The notes: generated by a model from the letters alone, not told the origin. A DNA stretch of 9,743 nt from Pseudomonadota bacterium (GCA_021811005.1 JAJZPY010000078.1:1-9743), one strand, 5' to 3'; shown: positions 1 through 5,770, numbered from the stretch's first letter. Translations and numbers: made by a program.

Positions 1-120
1 CATCCGCCAGCCCTGCTGCCCGTGTTCGTGCACCTGGGCCTGGGCCTGATGCTGGGCCTGTACATTCCGCCCTACCTCAATGCCTGGTATGCCCAGGCGG
101 CGCGGCTGCTGGGAGGCTGA
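1..120 (+). CDS. C-terminal end of hydrogenase-4 subunit F-like (NuoL/HyfF family) membrane protein, partial
   Basis: The window opens inside a reading frame that ends at TGA 118-120, leaving 39 residues. They are hydrophobic (LPVFVHLGLGLMLGLYIPP, then a short amphipathic tail ending ARLLGG). This fits the last transmembrane segment and C-terminus of the proton-pumping membrane subunits of hydrogenase-4 and complex I, where a GLYIPP-like ending is typical of HyfF. The assignment also leans on context: the next two genes encode the large and small peripheral subunits of the same kind of complex, and E. coli hyf has the same F-then-G order. The next gene starts 1 base after the stop, and its Shine-Dalgarno sequence GGGAGG (111-116) lies inside this gene. 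The stretch is too short to separate HyfF from other antiporter-like subunits by itself. Confidence 0.6.
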   Translation, partial: HPPALLPVFVHLGLGLMLGLYIPPYLNAWYAQAARLLGG

Positions 121-121
121 C

Positions 122-1609
122 GTGACTCCGCACCCCCTGCTGGCTCCCGACCTGGTGGCCCTGCCCTGCGAACTGCCGGCCTGGAACGGCCGCACCGACG
201 CGGCCGCATGGCGCGCGGCGGCCACCCGTGCCGCCACGCAAGGCGCCCGCCTGGTGGCCCTGTGGGGCGCCCCGCAGGAAGTCCATGCCGCCTACGCCCT
301 GCCCGAAGGCCTGGTGTGGCTGACGCTGCCCTGTCCTCCCTCCGCTCCCGACTATCCCGACCTGTCGGACCTGTTTCCGGCTGCCGGGCGCATGCAGCGC
401 GCCGTGGCCGACCTGTGGGGCATCACCGCACGCGGGGCCGCGGACACCCGGCCCTGGCTCGACCACGGACTGTGGCCGGAGAGCCGCGGCGCGCGCGATT
501 ACCCTTTCGTGCACGTGAGCGGTGACGGCGTGCATGAAATTCCGGTGGGGCCGGTGCATGCGGGCATCATCGAACCGGGACATTTCCGCTTTTCCGTGGT
601 GGGGGAGAAGGTGCTGCGGCTGGAAGCGCGCCTGGGCTACACGCACAAAGGCATTTCGCGCCGATTCACGGAGCTGGCACCGGCCGAAGCCCATCGTCTG
701 GCCGGCCGCGTGAGTGGCGACAGCACCGTGGCCATCGCCTGGGCTTATTGCATGGCACTCGAATCGGCCACCGGCACGGCGGTACCGCAGCGCGCGCAGT
801 GGCTGCGGGCATTGCTGCTGGAACGGGAGCGCGTGGCCAACCACCTGGGCGACCTGGGCGCGCTGGGCAACGATGCCGGCTTTGCCGTGGGGCTGGCCCA
901 GTTTTCGCGCCTGCGGGAAGACTGGCTGCGGCTTTCCAAAGACTGTTTCGGACACCGGCTGCTGATGGATTGCGTGGTGCCCGGCGGGGTGGCGGCGGAT
1001 CTGCCTGCCGCGGCCGCCGATGCCCTGCGCAGGCAATGCGATGCCGTGGCCGGCGAAGTGGCCGAACTGCGCGCCCTGTACGACGGCCATGCCGGCCTGC
1101 AGGACCGCTTCATCGGCGCCGGGCGGGTGGAGCCGCCGCTGGCCTCCCGCCTGGGCCTCACGGGACTGGCCGGGCGCGCCAGCGGCATTGCCGCCGACCT
1201 GCGCTGCGACCAGCCCTGGGCACCCTACGCACCGCTCAACGTGCTCATGGCCACGCAACGCAACGGCGACGTGGCGGCCCGCGTGGCCGTGCGCTTTGAC
1301 GAAGTGTTCGAATCGCTGCGCCTGATCCGGGCACTGCTTGACGGCCTGCCTGCTGGCCCCGTGGCCACGCCGCTCAACGCCCTGGCAGGGAATGCCCTGG
1401 GCCTGGGCCGGGCCGAAGGCTGGCGCGGCGAAGTGCTGGTGGCCCTGGCGCTGGACGAGCAGGGACAGCGCCTGCGCTTCTGCCACTGCCACGACCCCTC
1501 CTGGCACAACTGGCCGGTGCTGGAACATGCGGTGATGGGCAACATCGTCCCCGACTTTCCGCTCATCAACAAATCCTTCAACCTGAGCTATTCGGGACAC
1601 GACCTCTGA
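122..1609 (+). CDS. Hydrogenase-4/complex I large-subunit homologue (HyfG/HycE/NuoCD type) lacking NiFe ligands; probable Ehr-type complex
   Basis: A 495-residue protein starting at GTG 122, chosen because GGGAGG (111-116) sits 5 bases upstream; an in-frame ATG at 80 would overlap the preceding gene by 41 bases. Residues about 60-120 match the NuoC/30-kDa domain (YPDLSDLFPAAGRMQRAV then DLWGI). From about 130 the protein matches the 49-kDa/hydrogenase large-subunit domain: VGPVHAGIIEPGHFRF (142-157), YTHKGISRRF, and a C-terminus HDPSWHNWP...GNIVPDFPLINKSFNLSYSGHDL (457-495). In true [NiFe] hydrogenases the first metal motif is CGxC; here the equivalent stretch after AHRLAG reads RVSGDS (196-201). 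The protein also ends without a DPCxxC-type second motif. It therefore cannot bind a NiFe centre in the usual way. This is the pattern described for energy-converting hydrogenase-related (Ehr) complexes, whose electron partner is unsettled. It would be a peripheral membrane subunit on the cytoplasmic side. Many databases would label it 'hydrogenase large subunit' or HyfG. Confidence 0.85.
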   Translation: MTPHPLLAPDLVALPCELPAWNGRTDAAAWRAAATRAATQGARLVALWGAPQEVHAAYALPEGLVWLTLPCPPSAPDYPDLSDLFPAAGRMQRAVADLWGITARGAADTRPWLDHGLWPESRGARDYPFVHVSGDGVHEIPVGPVHAGIIEPGHFRFSVVGEKVLRLEARLGYTHKGISRRFTELAPAEAHRLAGRVSGDSTVAIAWAYCMALESATGTAVPQRAQWLRALLLERERVANHLGDLGALGNDAGFAVGLAQFSRLREDWLRLSKDCFGHRLLMDCVVPGGVAADLPAAAADALRRQCDAVAGEVAELRALYDGHAGLQDRFIGAGRVEPPLASRLGLTGLAGRASGIAADLRCDQPWAPYAPLNVLMATQRNGDVAARVAVRFDEVFESLRLIRALLDGLPAGPVATPLNALAGNALGLGRAEGWRGEVLVALALDEQGQRLRFCHCHDPSWHNWPVLEHAVMGNIVPDFPLINKSFNLSYSGHDL

Positions 1610-2118
1610 TGTGGCGCCTGCTCCGACAAATCGGCCGCACCGGCATCCGCACGGAACCGGCCCCCGCGCCGGACGATGCGTTGCGGCACGAAACCCAGGC
1701 CCTGGGCCGGGACATCATCAAGACCCTGGGACGGGCGCTGGCCATCCGCGTGGTGGATGCCGGCTCCTGCAACGGCTGCGAACTGGAAATCCATGCCACG
1801 GCCAACCCCTATTACAACCTGGAAGGCCTGGGCTTCCAGTTCGTGGCCAGCCCCCGCCATGCCGACCTGCTGCTGGTGACCGGCCCCGTGTCACGCCACA
1901 TGGAAGTGGCCTTGCGCCGCACGTATGACGCCATGCCCCAGCCGCGCCTGGTGGTGGCGCTGGGCGACTGCGGCTGCACGGGAGGGATTTTCGGGGAAGG
2001 GCCGGCCACCTGTGGACGGGTCTCGAACGTGATTCCGGTGGACGTGGCCGTGCCCGGCTGCCCTCCGGACCCGCGAGCGATCCTGCAGGGCATTCTCACC
2101 GCGGTGCAGGGACGCTGA
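1609..2118 (+). CDS. NuoB/HyfI/HycG-type [4Fe-4S] small subunit
   Basis: A 169-residue protein whose ATG overlaps the last base of the preceding TGA (TGATG, 1607-1611), which implies translational coupling with the large subunit. It belongs to the NADH-quinone oxidoreductase 20-kDa/NuoB family. It shows AGSCNGCELEI (Cys54, Cys57), GDCGCTGG (Cys121) and VPGCPPDP (Cys151), the set that holds the [4Fe-4S] cluster (N2 in complex I) next to the large subunit. The iron-sulfur site looks intact, unlike the metal site of its partner. In E. coli hyf and hyc operons a polyferredoxin gene (hyfH or hycF) lies between the large- and small-subunit genes; here they are directly adjacent. By inference it passes electrons to or from the large-subunit cavity at the membrane's cytoplasmic face. 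Length agrees with short group 4 small subunits. Confidence 0.88.
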   Translation: MWRLLRQIGRTGIRTEPAPAPDDALRHETQALGRDIIKTLGRALAIRVVDAGSCNGCELEIHATANPYYNLEGLGFQFVASPRHADLLLVTGPVSRHMEVALRRTYDAMPQPRLVVALGDCGCTGGIFGEGPATCGRVSNVIPVDVAVPGCPPDPRAILQGILTAVQGR

Positions 2119-2140
2119 ATCACCCAATGGAGAACCCATC

Positions 2141-2683
2141 ATGCGCCAGATGAAACTGAGCAGGGCCTTTACGCTGCTGGAACCCGGACCCGTGGTTCTG
2201 GTGACGACCCATGACGGCACGAAGAACAACATCATGACCATTTCCTGGACCCTGGTGGTGGATTTCACGCCGGTATTCGCCCTCACCACCGGCGAATGGA
2301 ATTACTCTTTCGCCGCGCTGAAAAAAACCCGGGAATGCGTGCTGGCCATTCCCACCATCGACCTGCTGGACCGGGTGGTGGGCATCGGCACGTGTTCCGG
2401 CAGCGACACGGACAAGTTTGACAAATTCGGGCTCACACCCCTGCCTGGCAAAATCGTCAAGGCGCCGCTCATCAAGGAATGCCTGGCCAACATCGAATGC
2501 CGGGTGATCGACCGCATCCGGAAACACAACCTGGTCGTGCTGGAAGGCGTGGCCGCCCACATGAACCCGGCACGCAAGGAAAAACGGATGATTCACGCCG
2601 TCGGCGACGGCACGTTTATCGTGGATGGGCGCCACTTCGACCGCAAAAAAATGATGGCCTCGAAACTGCCTGCGGGGCTGTAG
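2141..2683 (+). CDS. Flavin reductase family / flavoredoxin-like FMN-binding protein
   Basis: A 180-residue protein with ATG at 2141 and GGAGA at 2129-2133, 7 bases upstream. It begins PGPVVLVTTHDGTKNNIMTISW, the opening of the FMN-binding split-barrel (flavin reductase) fold. A later GTCSGSDTDKFDKFGL stretch is typical of the flavoredoxin branch, in which a small soluble FMN protein shuttles electrons. No signal peptide or membrane segment is visible. It follows the small-subunit gene by 22 bases on the same strand with similar codon use, so it is probably the last gene of the hydrogenase-like operon and may be a redox partner of that complex (inference). The family also contains NAD(P)H:flavin reductases and proteins of unknown role, so the exact substrate cannot be read from sequence. 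Confidence 0.85.
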   Translation: MRQMKLSRAFTLLEPGPVVLVTTHDGTKNNIMTISWTLVVDFTPVFALTTGEWNYSFAALKKTRECVLAIPTIDLLDRVVGIGTCSGSDTDKFDKFGLTPLPGKIVKAPLIKECLANIECRVIDRIRKHNLVVLEGVAAHMNPARKEKRMIHAVGDGTFIVDGRHFDRKKMMASKLPAGL

Positions 2684-2696
2684 GGTAGCCGGCTAG

Positions 2697-2710
2697 CGCC
2701 TGTTCAGGCG
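2697..2710. terminator. Small hairpin at the convergent gene ends, possible weak bidirectional terminator
   Basis: CGCCTG (2697-2702) and CAGGCG (2705-2710) are exact inverted repeats, folding as a stem with a very short loop. They lie between the flavoredoxin-like gene, ending at 2683, and the MocR-type gene, whose stop (2704-2706) is inside the hairpin. A 10-bp palindrome TAGCCGGCTA (2686-2695) lies next to it. There is no T-tract on either strand, so classical intrinsic termination is doubtful. Confidence 0.25.
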
Positions 2711-4119
2711 AGACTGCAAGCGAGCGCGCCGACGACCGCAATCGCGACATCGACTTTTGGCGTCCAATCCAAGCCGTAGTTCAGGCGGATGCAGTTCTGG
2801 AAATGGCGCTGCGGCGAAAAGATCGGCCCCGGCGCGATGCTGATCTTGCGGTCGTTGGCTAGCCGGAACAGTTCCAGCGCGTTGACTCTTTTCGGCAGTT
2901 GCACCCACAGAAAGTAGCCGCCCTGCGGCCGCGTCACCTGCGTGTCGGCCGGGAAATGTCGGGCGATCACCTGCAGCATGCGAGCCTGCTGGCGTTCGAG
3001 CGTCGCGCGCAAGTGGCGCAGGTGGTGATTGAAGCCAGCCTGCTTGAGGAATTCGGCGATCGCTGCCTGCGCTGGCACACTGGTTGAAATGGTGGTGATC
3101 AGCTTCGCACGCGCCACCTTCTGCGCGTAGCGGCCCGGGGCTGCCCAGCCGACGCGGTAGCCCGGCGCCAGGCACTTCGAGAACGACGAGCAGTGCAGGA
3201 CGTTGCCGGTTCGGTCGAAGCTCTTGGCGGGCCGCGGGCGCTGGCGGCCGAAATATAGTTCGCCGTAGACATCGTCTTCGATCAGCGGTACGCCGCGCGC
3301 TTCCAGCAGCTGCACCAGGTCGCGTTTCTTGTCATCGGGCATCAGGCAGCCAAGCGGGTTCTCGAAGTTGGTCATCAGCCAGCACGCTTTGACCTGGTTC
3401 CGCTCGAGTGCCGCGGCGAGTGCCGGAATGCTGATGCCGTCGCGCGGATGCGTAGGGATCTCCACCGCCATGAGGCCAAGCCGCTCGATCGCCTCCAGCA
3501 CCACGTAAAAAGTGGGGCACTCGATCGCCACCACGTCGCCCGGCCGGGTCACGGCCTGCAGGCACAGATTGAGCGCCTCAAGCGCGCCCGTGGTGATAAC
3601 GATCTCCTCCGGTTCGACGGTACAGCCGGCGTCCAAATAACGGCGCGCAATGTGGCGCCGAAGGTCGGCGTTGCCCGGCGATATTTGCTCGTAGAGGCCC
3701 TGCGGATCGAGCTTGAGCGTGGCGGCATGCATGGCGCGCGCGAGCTTGGCGAGCGGAAAGAACCCAGGCGCCGGGAATGCTGATCCGAGCGGCACGATGT
3801 CACTTCTCTGCACGGTCTCCAGCAGATCGAACACGAGGTTTTTGACGTCCACGGCCGTTGAGTACGCAGAGGGCTGCGATGTCGCGGGCGCCTGCATCGG
3901 CCTGCCGCCGAGGTGCGCGCTGACGTAGTGGCCCGAGCGCGGGCGGGTGTGGATCTCCCCGCGGTCCTCCATCAGGCGGTAGGCTTGCTGCACTGTGGCG
4001 GGACTGACGCGCTGGCTCCTGCTCACTTCGCGCACCGACGGCATCCGGTCGCCCGGCCGCAGCACGCCCGCACGGATGCGCGACGAAAGATCTTCCGCCA
4101 GTTGGTGATAACGTGTCAT
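2704..4119 (-). CDS. MocR-type transcriptional regulator: GntR HTH fused to a PLP-dependent aminotransferase-like domain
   Basis: A 471-residue protein; ATG at 4119-4117 on the - strand, with GGAGG about 10 bases upstream. The frame stays open to 4329, but the extra 70 residues are low-complexity and run into the duplicated leader. Residues 1-70 form a GntR winged helix (RYHQLAEDLSSRIRAG, RMPSVREVSRSQRVSPATV, YRLMEDRG). A short linker follows, then from about 95 a fold-type I aminotransferase domain: ITTGALEALNL, TNFENPLG (Asn254), IEDDVYGEL (Asp282, Tyr285), CSSFSK with the presumed PLP-Schiff-base Lys315, and a C-terminal IRLNYG with the carboxylate-binding Arg. All the usual PLP residues appear present. 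MocR regulators commonly control a divergent neighbour, often in vitamin B6, GABA or amino-acid metabolism. Here the divergent genes are signalling proteins, so the effector and target are not obvious. Its 3' end converges on the flavoredoxin-like gene. Confidence 0.9.
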   Translation of the reverse strand: MTRYHQLAEDLSSRIRAGVLRPGDRMPSVREVSRSQRVSPATVQQAYRLMEDRGEIHTRPRSGHYVSAHLGGRPMQAPATSQPSAYSTAVDVKNLVFDLLETVQRSDIVPLGSAFPAPGFFPLAKLARAMHAATLKLDPQGLYEQISPGNADLRRHIARRYLDAGCTVEPEEIVITTGALEALNLCLQAVTRPGDVVAIECPTFYVVLEAIERLGLMAVEIPTHPRDGISIPALAAALERNQVKACWLMTNFENPLGCLMPDDKKRDLVQLLEARGVPLIEDDVYGELYFGRQRPRPAKSFDRTGNVLHCSSFSKCLAPGYRVGWAAPGRYAQKVARAKLITTISTSVPAQAAIAEFLKQAGFNHHLRHLRATLERQQARMLQVIARHFPADTQVTRPQGGYFLWVQLPKRVNALELFRLANDRKISIAPGPIFSPQRHFQNCIRLNYGLDWTPKVDVAIAVVGALACSLA

Positions 4120-4269
4120 GAGACATCGTCCTCCGAATCTGTCTCGGTCACAAGTGGCCACGGCTGTATCTCTCCCCAGGCCCACATTCTGTGACTTCGC
4201 TTTGCGCTGCCCGTCCCCATCTTTCAGGAGTGAAGGTGTGAACGACGCCGTGATGGAGGCAAGACTGCA
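4120..4269. promoter_or_regulatory. Divergent intergenic region between the MocR-type gene and the signalling genes
   Basis: This 150-base stretch must hold the promoter of the MocR-type gene on the - strand and the leader for the + strand signalling genes. From 4157 onward it belongs to the 165-bp repeat also found before the EAL gene. It contains a Shine-Dalgarno-like AGGAG (about 4226-4230), followed at 4238 by a GTG mini-ORF (4238-4285, 15 codons plus TGA) that is also conserved in the second repeat copy. GTCACA (4147-4152) and TGTGAC (4190-4195) form a spaced inverted pair, of unknown significance. No convincing -35/-10 pair could be assigned by eye. Confidence 0.45.
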
Positions 4270-4321
4270 ATGGAAGCGAGACTGAATGGCAATGCGGAGG
4301 CAGAGCTCGATGCCCTGCGAG
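4157..4321 (+). repeat. 165-bp direct repeat, copy 1 (leader plus first codons of the EAL gene)
   Basis: This segment aligns without gaps to 5606-5770, at a constant offset of 1449 bases. There are five mismatches: two near 4212-4214, and one each at about 4231, 4243 and 4309. It begins GCCACGGCTGTATCTCTCC and ends ...GAGCTCGATGCCCTGCGAG. Similarity stops abruptly after 4321, apart from an 8-base match GCCGGCAT (4322-4329 with 5779-5786) that could indicate an 8-base deletion here. It includes the leader, the 15-codon mini-ORF and the first 17 codons matching the PAS-GGDEF-EAL gene. High identity through non-coding and coding parts points to a recent duplication or to conversion between the copies. 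Confidence 0.95.
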
Positions 4322-4422
4322 GCCGGCATTTCATCGTCCGGCCGATGACGGAAGTCAAATCACCGGGCTGGAAGTCCGAGTGGGATTTGCGCGGCCCGCA
4401 CCTCCTCACGGATGCGCCATGA
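4270..4422 (+). CDS. 50-aa small ORF, truncated N-terminal copy of the EAL gene, coupled to the receiver gene
   Basis: ATG at 4270 with GGAGG (4255-4259) 10 bases upstream. The ORF runs 50 codons to TGA 4420-4422. Its first 17 residues (MEARLNGNAEAELDALR) match the start of the PAS-GGDEF-EAL protein at 5719 with one change (Asp14 for Asn14). The remaining 33 residues (from GRHFIVRPMTEVK) match nothing recognisable. Its stop overlaps the ATG of the next gene as ATGA (4419-4422). That gene has no good Shine-Dalgarno sequence of its own, so this ORF may serve to deliver ribosomes to it. It may instead be an untranslated relic of the duplication, and no function is assigned to the peptide. Confidence 0.4.
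   Translation: MEARLNGNAEAELDALRGRHFIVRPMTEVKSPGWKSEWDLRGPHLLTDAP
4321..4343 (+). other. GC-rich hairpin at the end of repeat copy 1
   Basis: GGCCGG (4321-4326) and CCGGCC (4338-4343) are perfect inverted repeats with an 11-base loop, lying inside the 50-aa ORF about 75 bases before the receiver gene. The structure is absent from the second repeat copy, because it begins exactly where the copies diverge. It could affect transcript stability or translation, or mark the rearrangement junction. In a GC-rich genome a 6-bp stem may also arise by chance. Confidence 0.3.
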
Positions 4423-5597
4423 GTGACTCACCGTGCATCCTGGTGGCGACGGATGTGGCTAACGATGCGGAGTTGGTGCGCAAGCTGCTGAGCACTGAAT
4501 TCGACAACGTTGTGGCTTCCGTGAACCCGGACAAAGCGGTAACTGATTTTGAGAAACACCGCCCCCAAGTGCTCATCTTGGCGTTCGACGACCTGGGGAA
4601 AGCCGAACGGTACTACCTCGGTCTGTACCGGCTCAGCACCATGATTCACGCGCTGGCGCACCGGACGCTGACACTGTGCACCAAGGATGACTTGCGGCGC
4701 GTCTACGAGTTGTGTCGCAAGGAATACTTCGATGACTACATCCTGTTCTGGCCAATGACGCATGATGCGCCACGCCTGCCGATGGCCGTGCACCACGCCT
4801 TGCGTCACCTGCGTTCGACCGGCGCCGGCGCGCCGACTGTAGAGGAGTTCGCGGCGCAGAGCCGCCGACTTGCCGCGATGGAATCGTTGCTGGAGCAATA
4901 CGCGGCGCGTGGCAATGCCCTCCTCGACACTGCTGCTCGATCTTTGTCCCAAGCGCAGCGTGACATGCCTGAGTCTGCCGAGAGCCTTGCGAACAGGCTG
5001 ACGCAAGGCGACCTGCGCCACCTTGTAAAAATCAAAGATGGACGCGCGCTCCAGCACGAAATCGACCGGCTGCAGGCGCTGGGATCGGAGGTGCGACTGC
5101 AGGGGGTCGCCGCGGCCGTGCAGCCGGTGCGCGACTGGGCAGGCGAAATCAAGCAGTGCCTGGCGCCACAGTTGGAATCAGCGATGGCCCTCAGAGTGCT
5201 GGCCGAGCGCGTCCGCCCGATGGTCCTTGTCGTTGATCACGACGAGTCGCAAGGCAAGCTGACTCGCAACCTACTGGCGGATGAGAGAGTCGAAATGACT
5301 TTTGCCGCCTCAGCAACGCAGGCCCTTGCAAGCTTGAGCAGACGGAAGCCAGATCTGATTCTGATGGAGGTGGGCCTGCCTGACATCGATGGTGTCGAAG
5401 TCACCCGGCGCATCAAGTCCATGCAACAGTTCGCCGCGATTCCTATCCTCATGATCACCGCCCACAGTGACAAAGAGATCGTGGTGCAAAGCGCGAAAGC
5501 AGGTGCCGCAGGGTTCCTGGTCAAACCACTGCGCAAGGAATTTCTCGTGCCCAAGGTTCGCAGTTATCTACGCGCGCCCGAAAACCTCACCGCGTAA
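4419..5597 (+). CDS. Dual-receiver response-regulator-like protein with atypical phosphoacceptor sites
   Basis: A 392-residue protein. ATG at 4419 is preferred because it overlaps the preceding stop (ATGA) and because MSDSPCILVATD is a natural first strand of a receiver domain; a GTG at 4380 would add 13 unrelated residues. Residues 5-130 form a degenerate receiver: the phosphoacceptor position falls at Ala55 (VLILAFDD) and the conserved Lys is Trp111 (YILFWP). Residues 140-265 are mostly helical, with no recognised domain. Residues 268-388 form a well-preserved receiver: VLVVDHDES with Asp273 and His274 in the acidic pocket, Thr347 (ILMIT) and Lys369 (FLVKP). However, the phosphoacceptor is Glu317 (LILMEVGLPDIDG, codon GAG 5367-5369) instead of Asp. 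There is no DNA-binding or enzymatic output domain. It probably acts by protein contacts, most plausibly with the PAS-GGDEF-EAL protein encoded next, which shares its leader sequence (inference). Glu at this site can mimic a phosphorylated state in some regulators. Confidence 0.85.
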   Translation: MSDSPCILVATDVANDAELVRKLLSTEFDNVVASVNPDKAVTDFEKHRPQVLILAFDDLGKAERYYLGLYRLSTMIHALAHRTLTLCTKDDLRRVYELCRKEYFDDYILFWPMTHDAPRLPMAVHHALRHLRSTGAGAPTVEEFAAQSRRLAAMESLLEQYAARGNALLDTAARSLSQAQRDMPESAESLANRLTQGDLRHLVKIKDGRALQHEIDRLQALGSEVRLQGVAAAVQPVRDWAGEIKQCLAPQLESAMALRVLAERVRPMVLVVDHDESQGKLTRNLLADERVEMTFAASATQALASLSRRKPDLILMEVGLPDIDGVEVTRRIKSMQQFAAIPILMITAHSDKEIVVQSAKAGAAGFLVKPLRKEFLVPKVRSYLRAPENLTA

Positions 5598-5605
5598 TGG
5601 TCGAT

Positions 5606-5770
5606 GCCACGGCTGTATCTCTCCCCAGGCCCACATTCTGTGACTTCGCTTTGCGCTGCCTGGCCCCATCTTTCAGGAGAGAAGGTGTGAAAGACGCCGT
5701 GATGGAGGCAAGACTGCAATGGAAGCGAGACTGAATGGCAATGCGGAGGCAGAGCTCAATGCCCTGCGAG
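5606..5770 (+). repeat. 165-bp direct repeat, copy 2 (leader and start of the EAL gene)
   Basis: This is the second copy of the segment at 4157-4321, beginning 8 bases after the receiver gene's stop. Here the coding part continues into the full PAS-GGDEF-EAL gene, so this copy probably keeps the ancestral junction and copy 1 is the derived one. It contains the AGGAG-like site (about 5675-5679), a GTG mini-ORF (5687-5734: 15 codons, then TGA), and an imperfect 17-bp tandem repeat. In that tandem, ATGGAGGCAAGACTGCA (5702-5718) is followed immediately by ATGGAAGCGAGACTGAA (5719-5735). Confidence 0.95.
5687..5734 (+). CDS. Possible 15-codon leader mini-ORF upstream of the EAL gene
   Basis: GTG at 5687 lies about 7 bases after AGGAG and reads 15 codons (VKDAVMEARLQWKRD) to TGA 5732-5734, overlapping the ATG of the main gene at 5719 in another frame. 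The same mini-ORF is present in the first repeat copy (4238-4285) with one amino-acid change (Asn for Lys at position 2). It could be a translated leader peptide that tunes initiation at 5719. Its conservation may equally reflect recent duplication alone, so the call is tentative. Confidence 0.2.
   Translation: MKDAVMEARLQWKRD

Noticed and set aside
77..1600. Long open frame (507 codons) on the - strand across the large-subunit gene
   Set aside because: It is antisense to a clearly recognised protein. Its translation is rich in His, Gln, Gly and Arg with no family resemblance, which is typical of the complement of a GC-rich gene.
4147..4195. GTCACA...TGTGAC spaced inverted pair as a CRP-like or MocR operator
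   Set aside because: The half-sites are only 6 bp, about 37 bases apart and in the reverse order from a CRP site, and only one half lies in the repeat. Chance is a sufficient explanation.
4157..4321. The duplicated leader as a c-di-GMP riboswitch or another known riboswitch
   Set aside because: I looked for the conserved GEMM-type core and tetraloop-receptor elements and did not see them. The leader also lacks strong long-range stems visible by eye.
4120..4329. N-terminal extension of the MocR-type protein by 70 residues
   Set aside because: The extension has no recognisable domain and enters the duplicated leader. The ATG at 4119-4117 has GGAGG upstream and directly precedes the GntR helix-turn-helix.
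4157..5770. Direct repeats as ends of a transposon or insertion sequence
   Set aside because: There is no transposase, no terminal inverted repeats and no short target duplication. The repeats contain the coding start of the downstream gene, which fits segmental duplication better.
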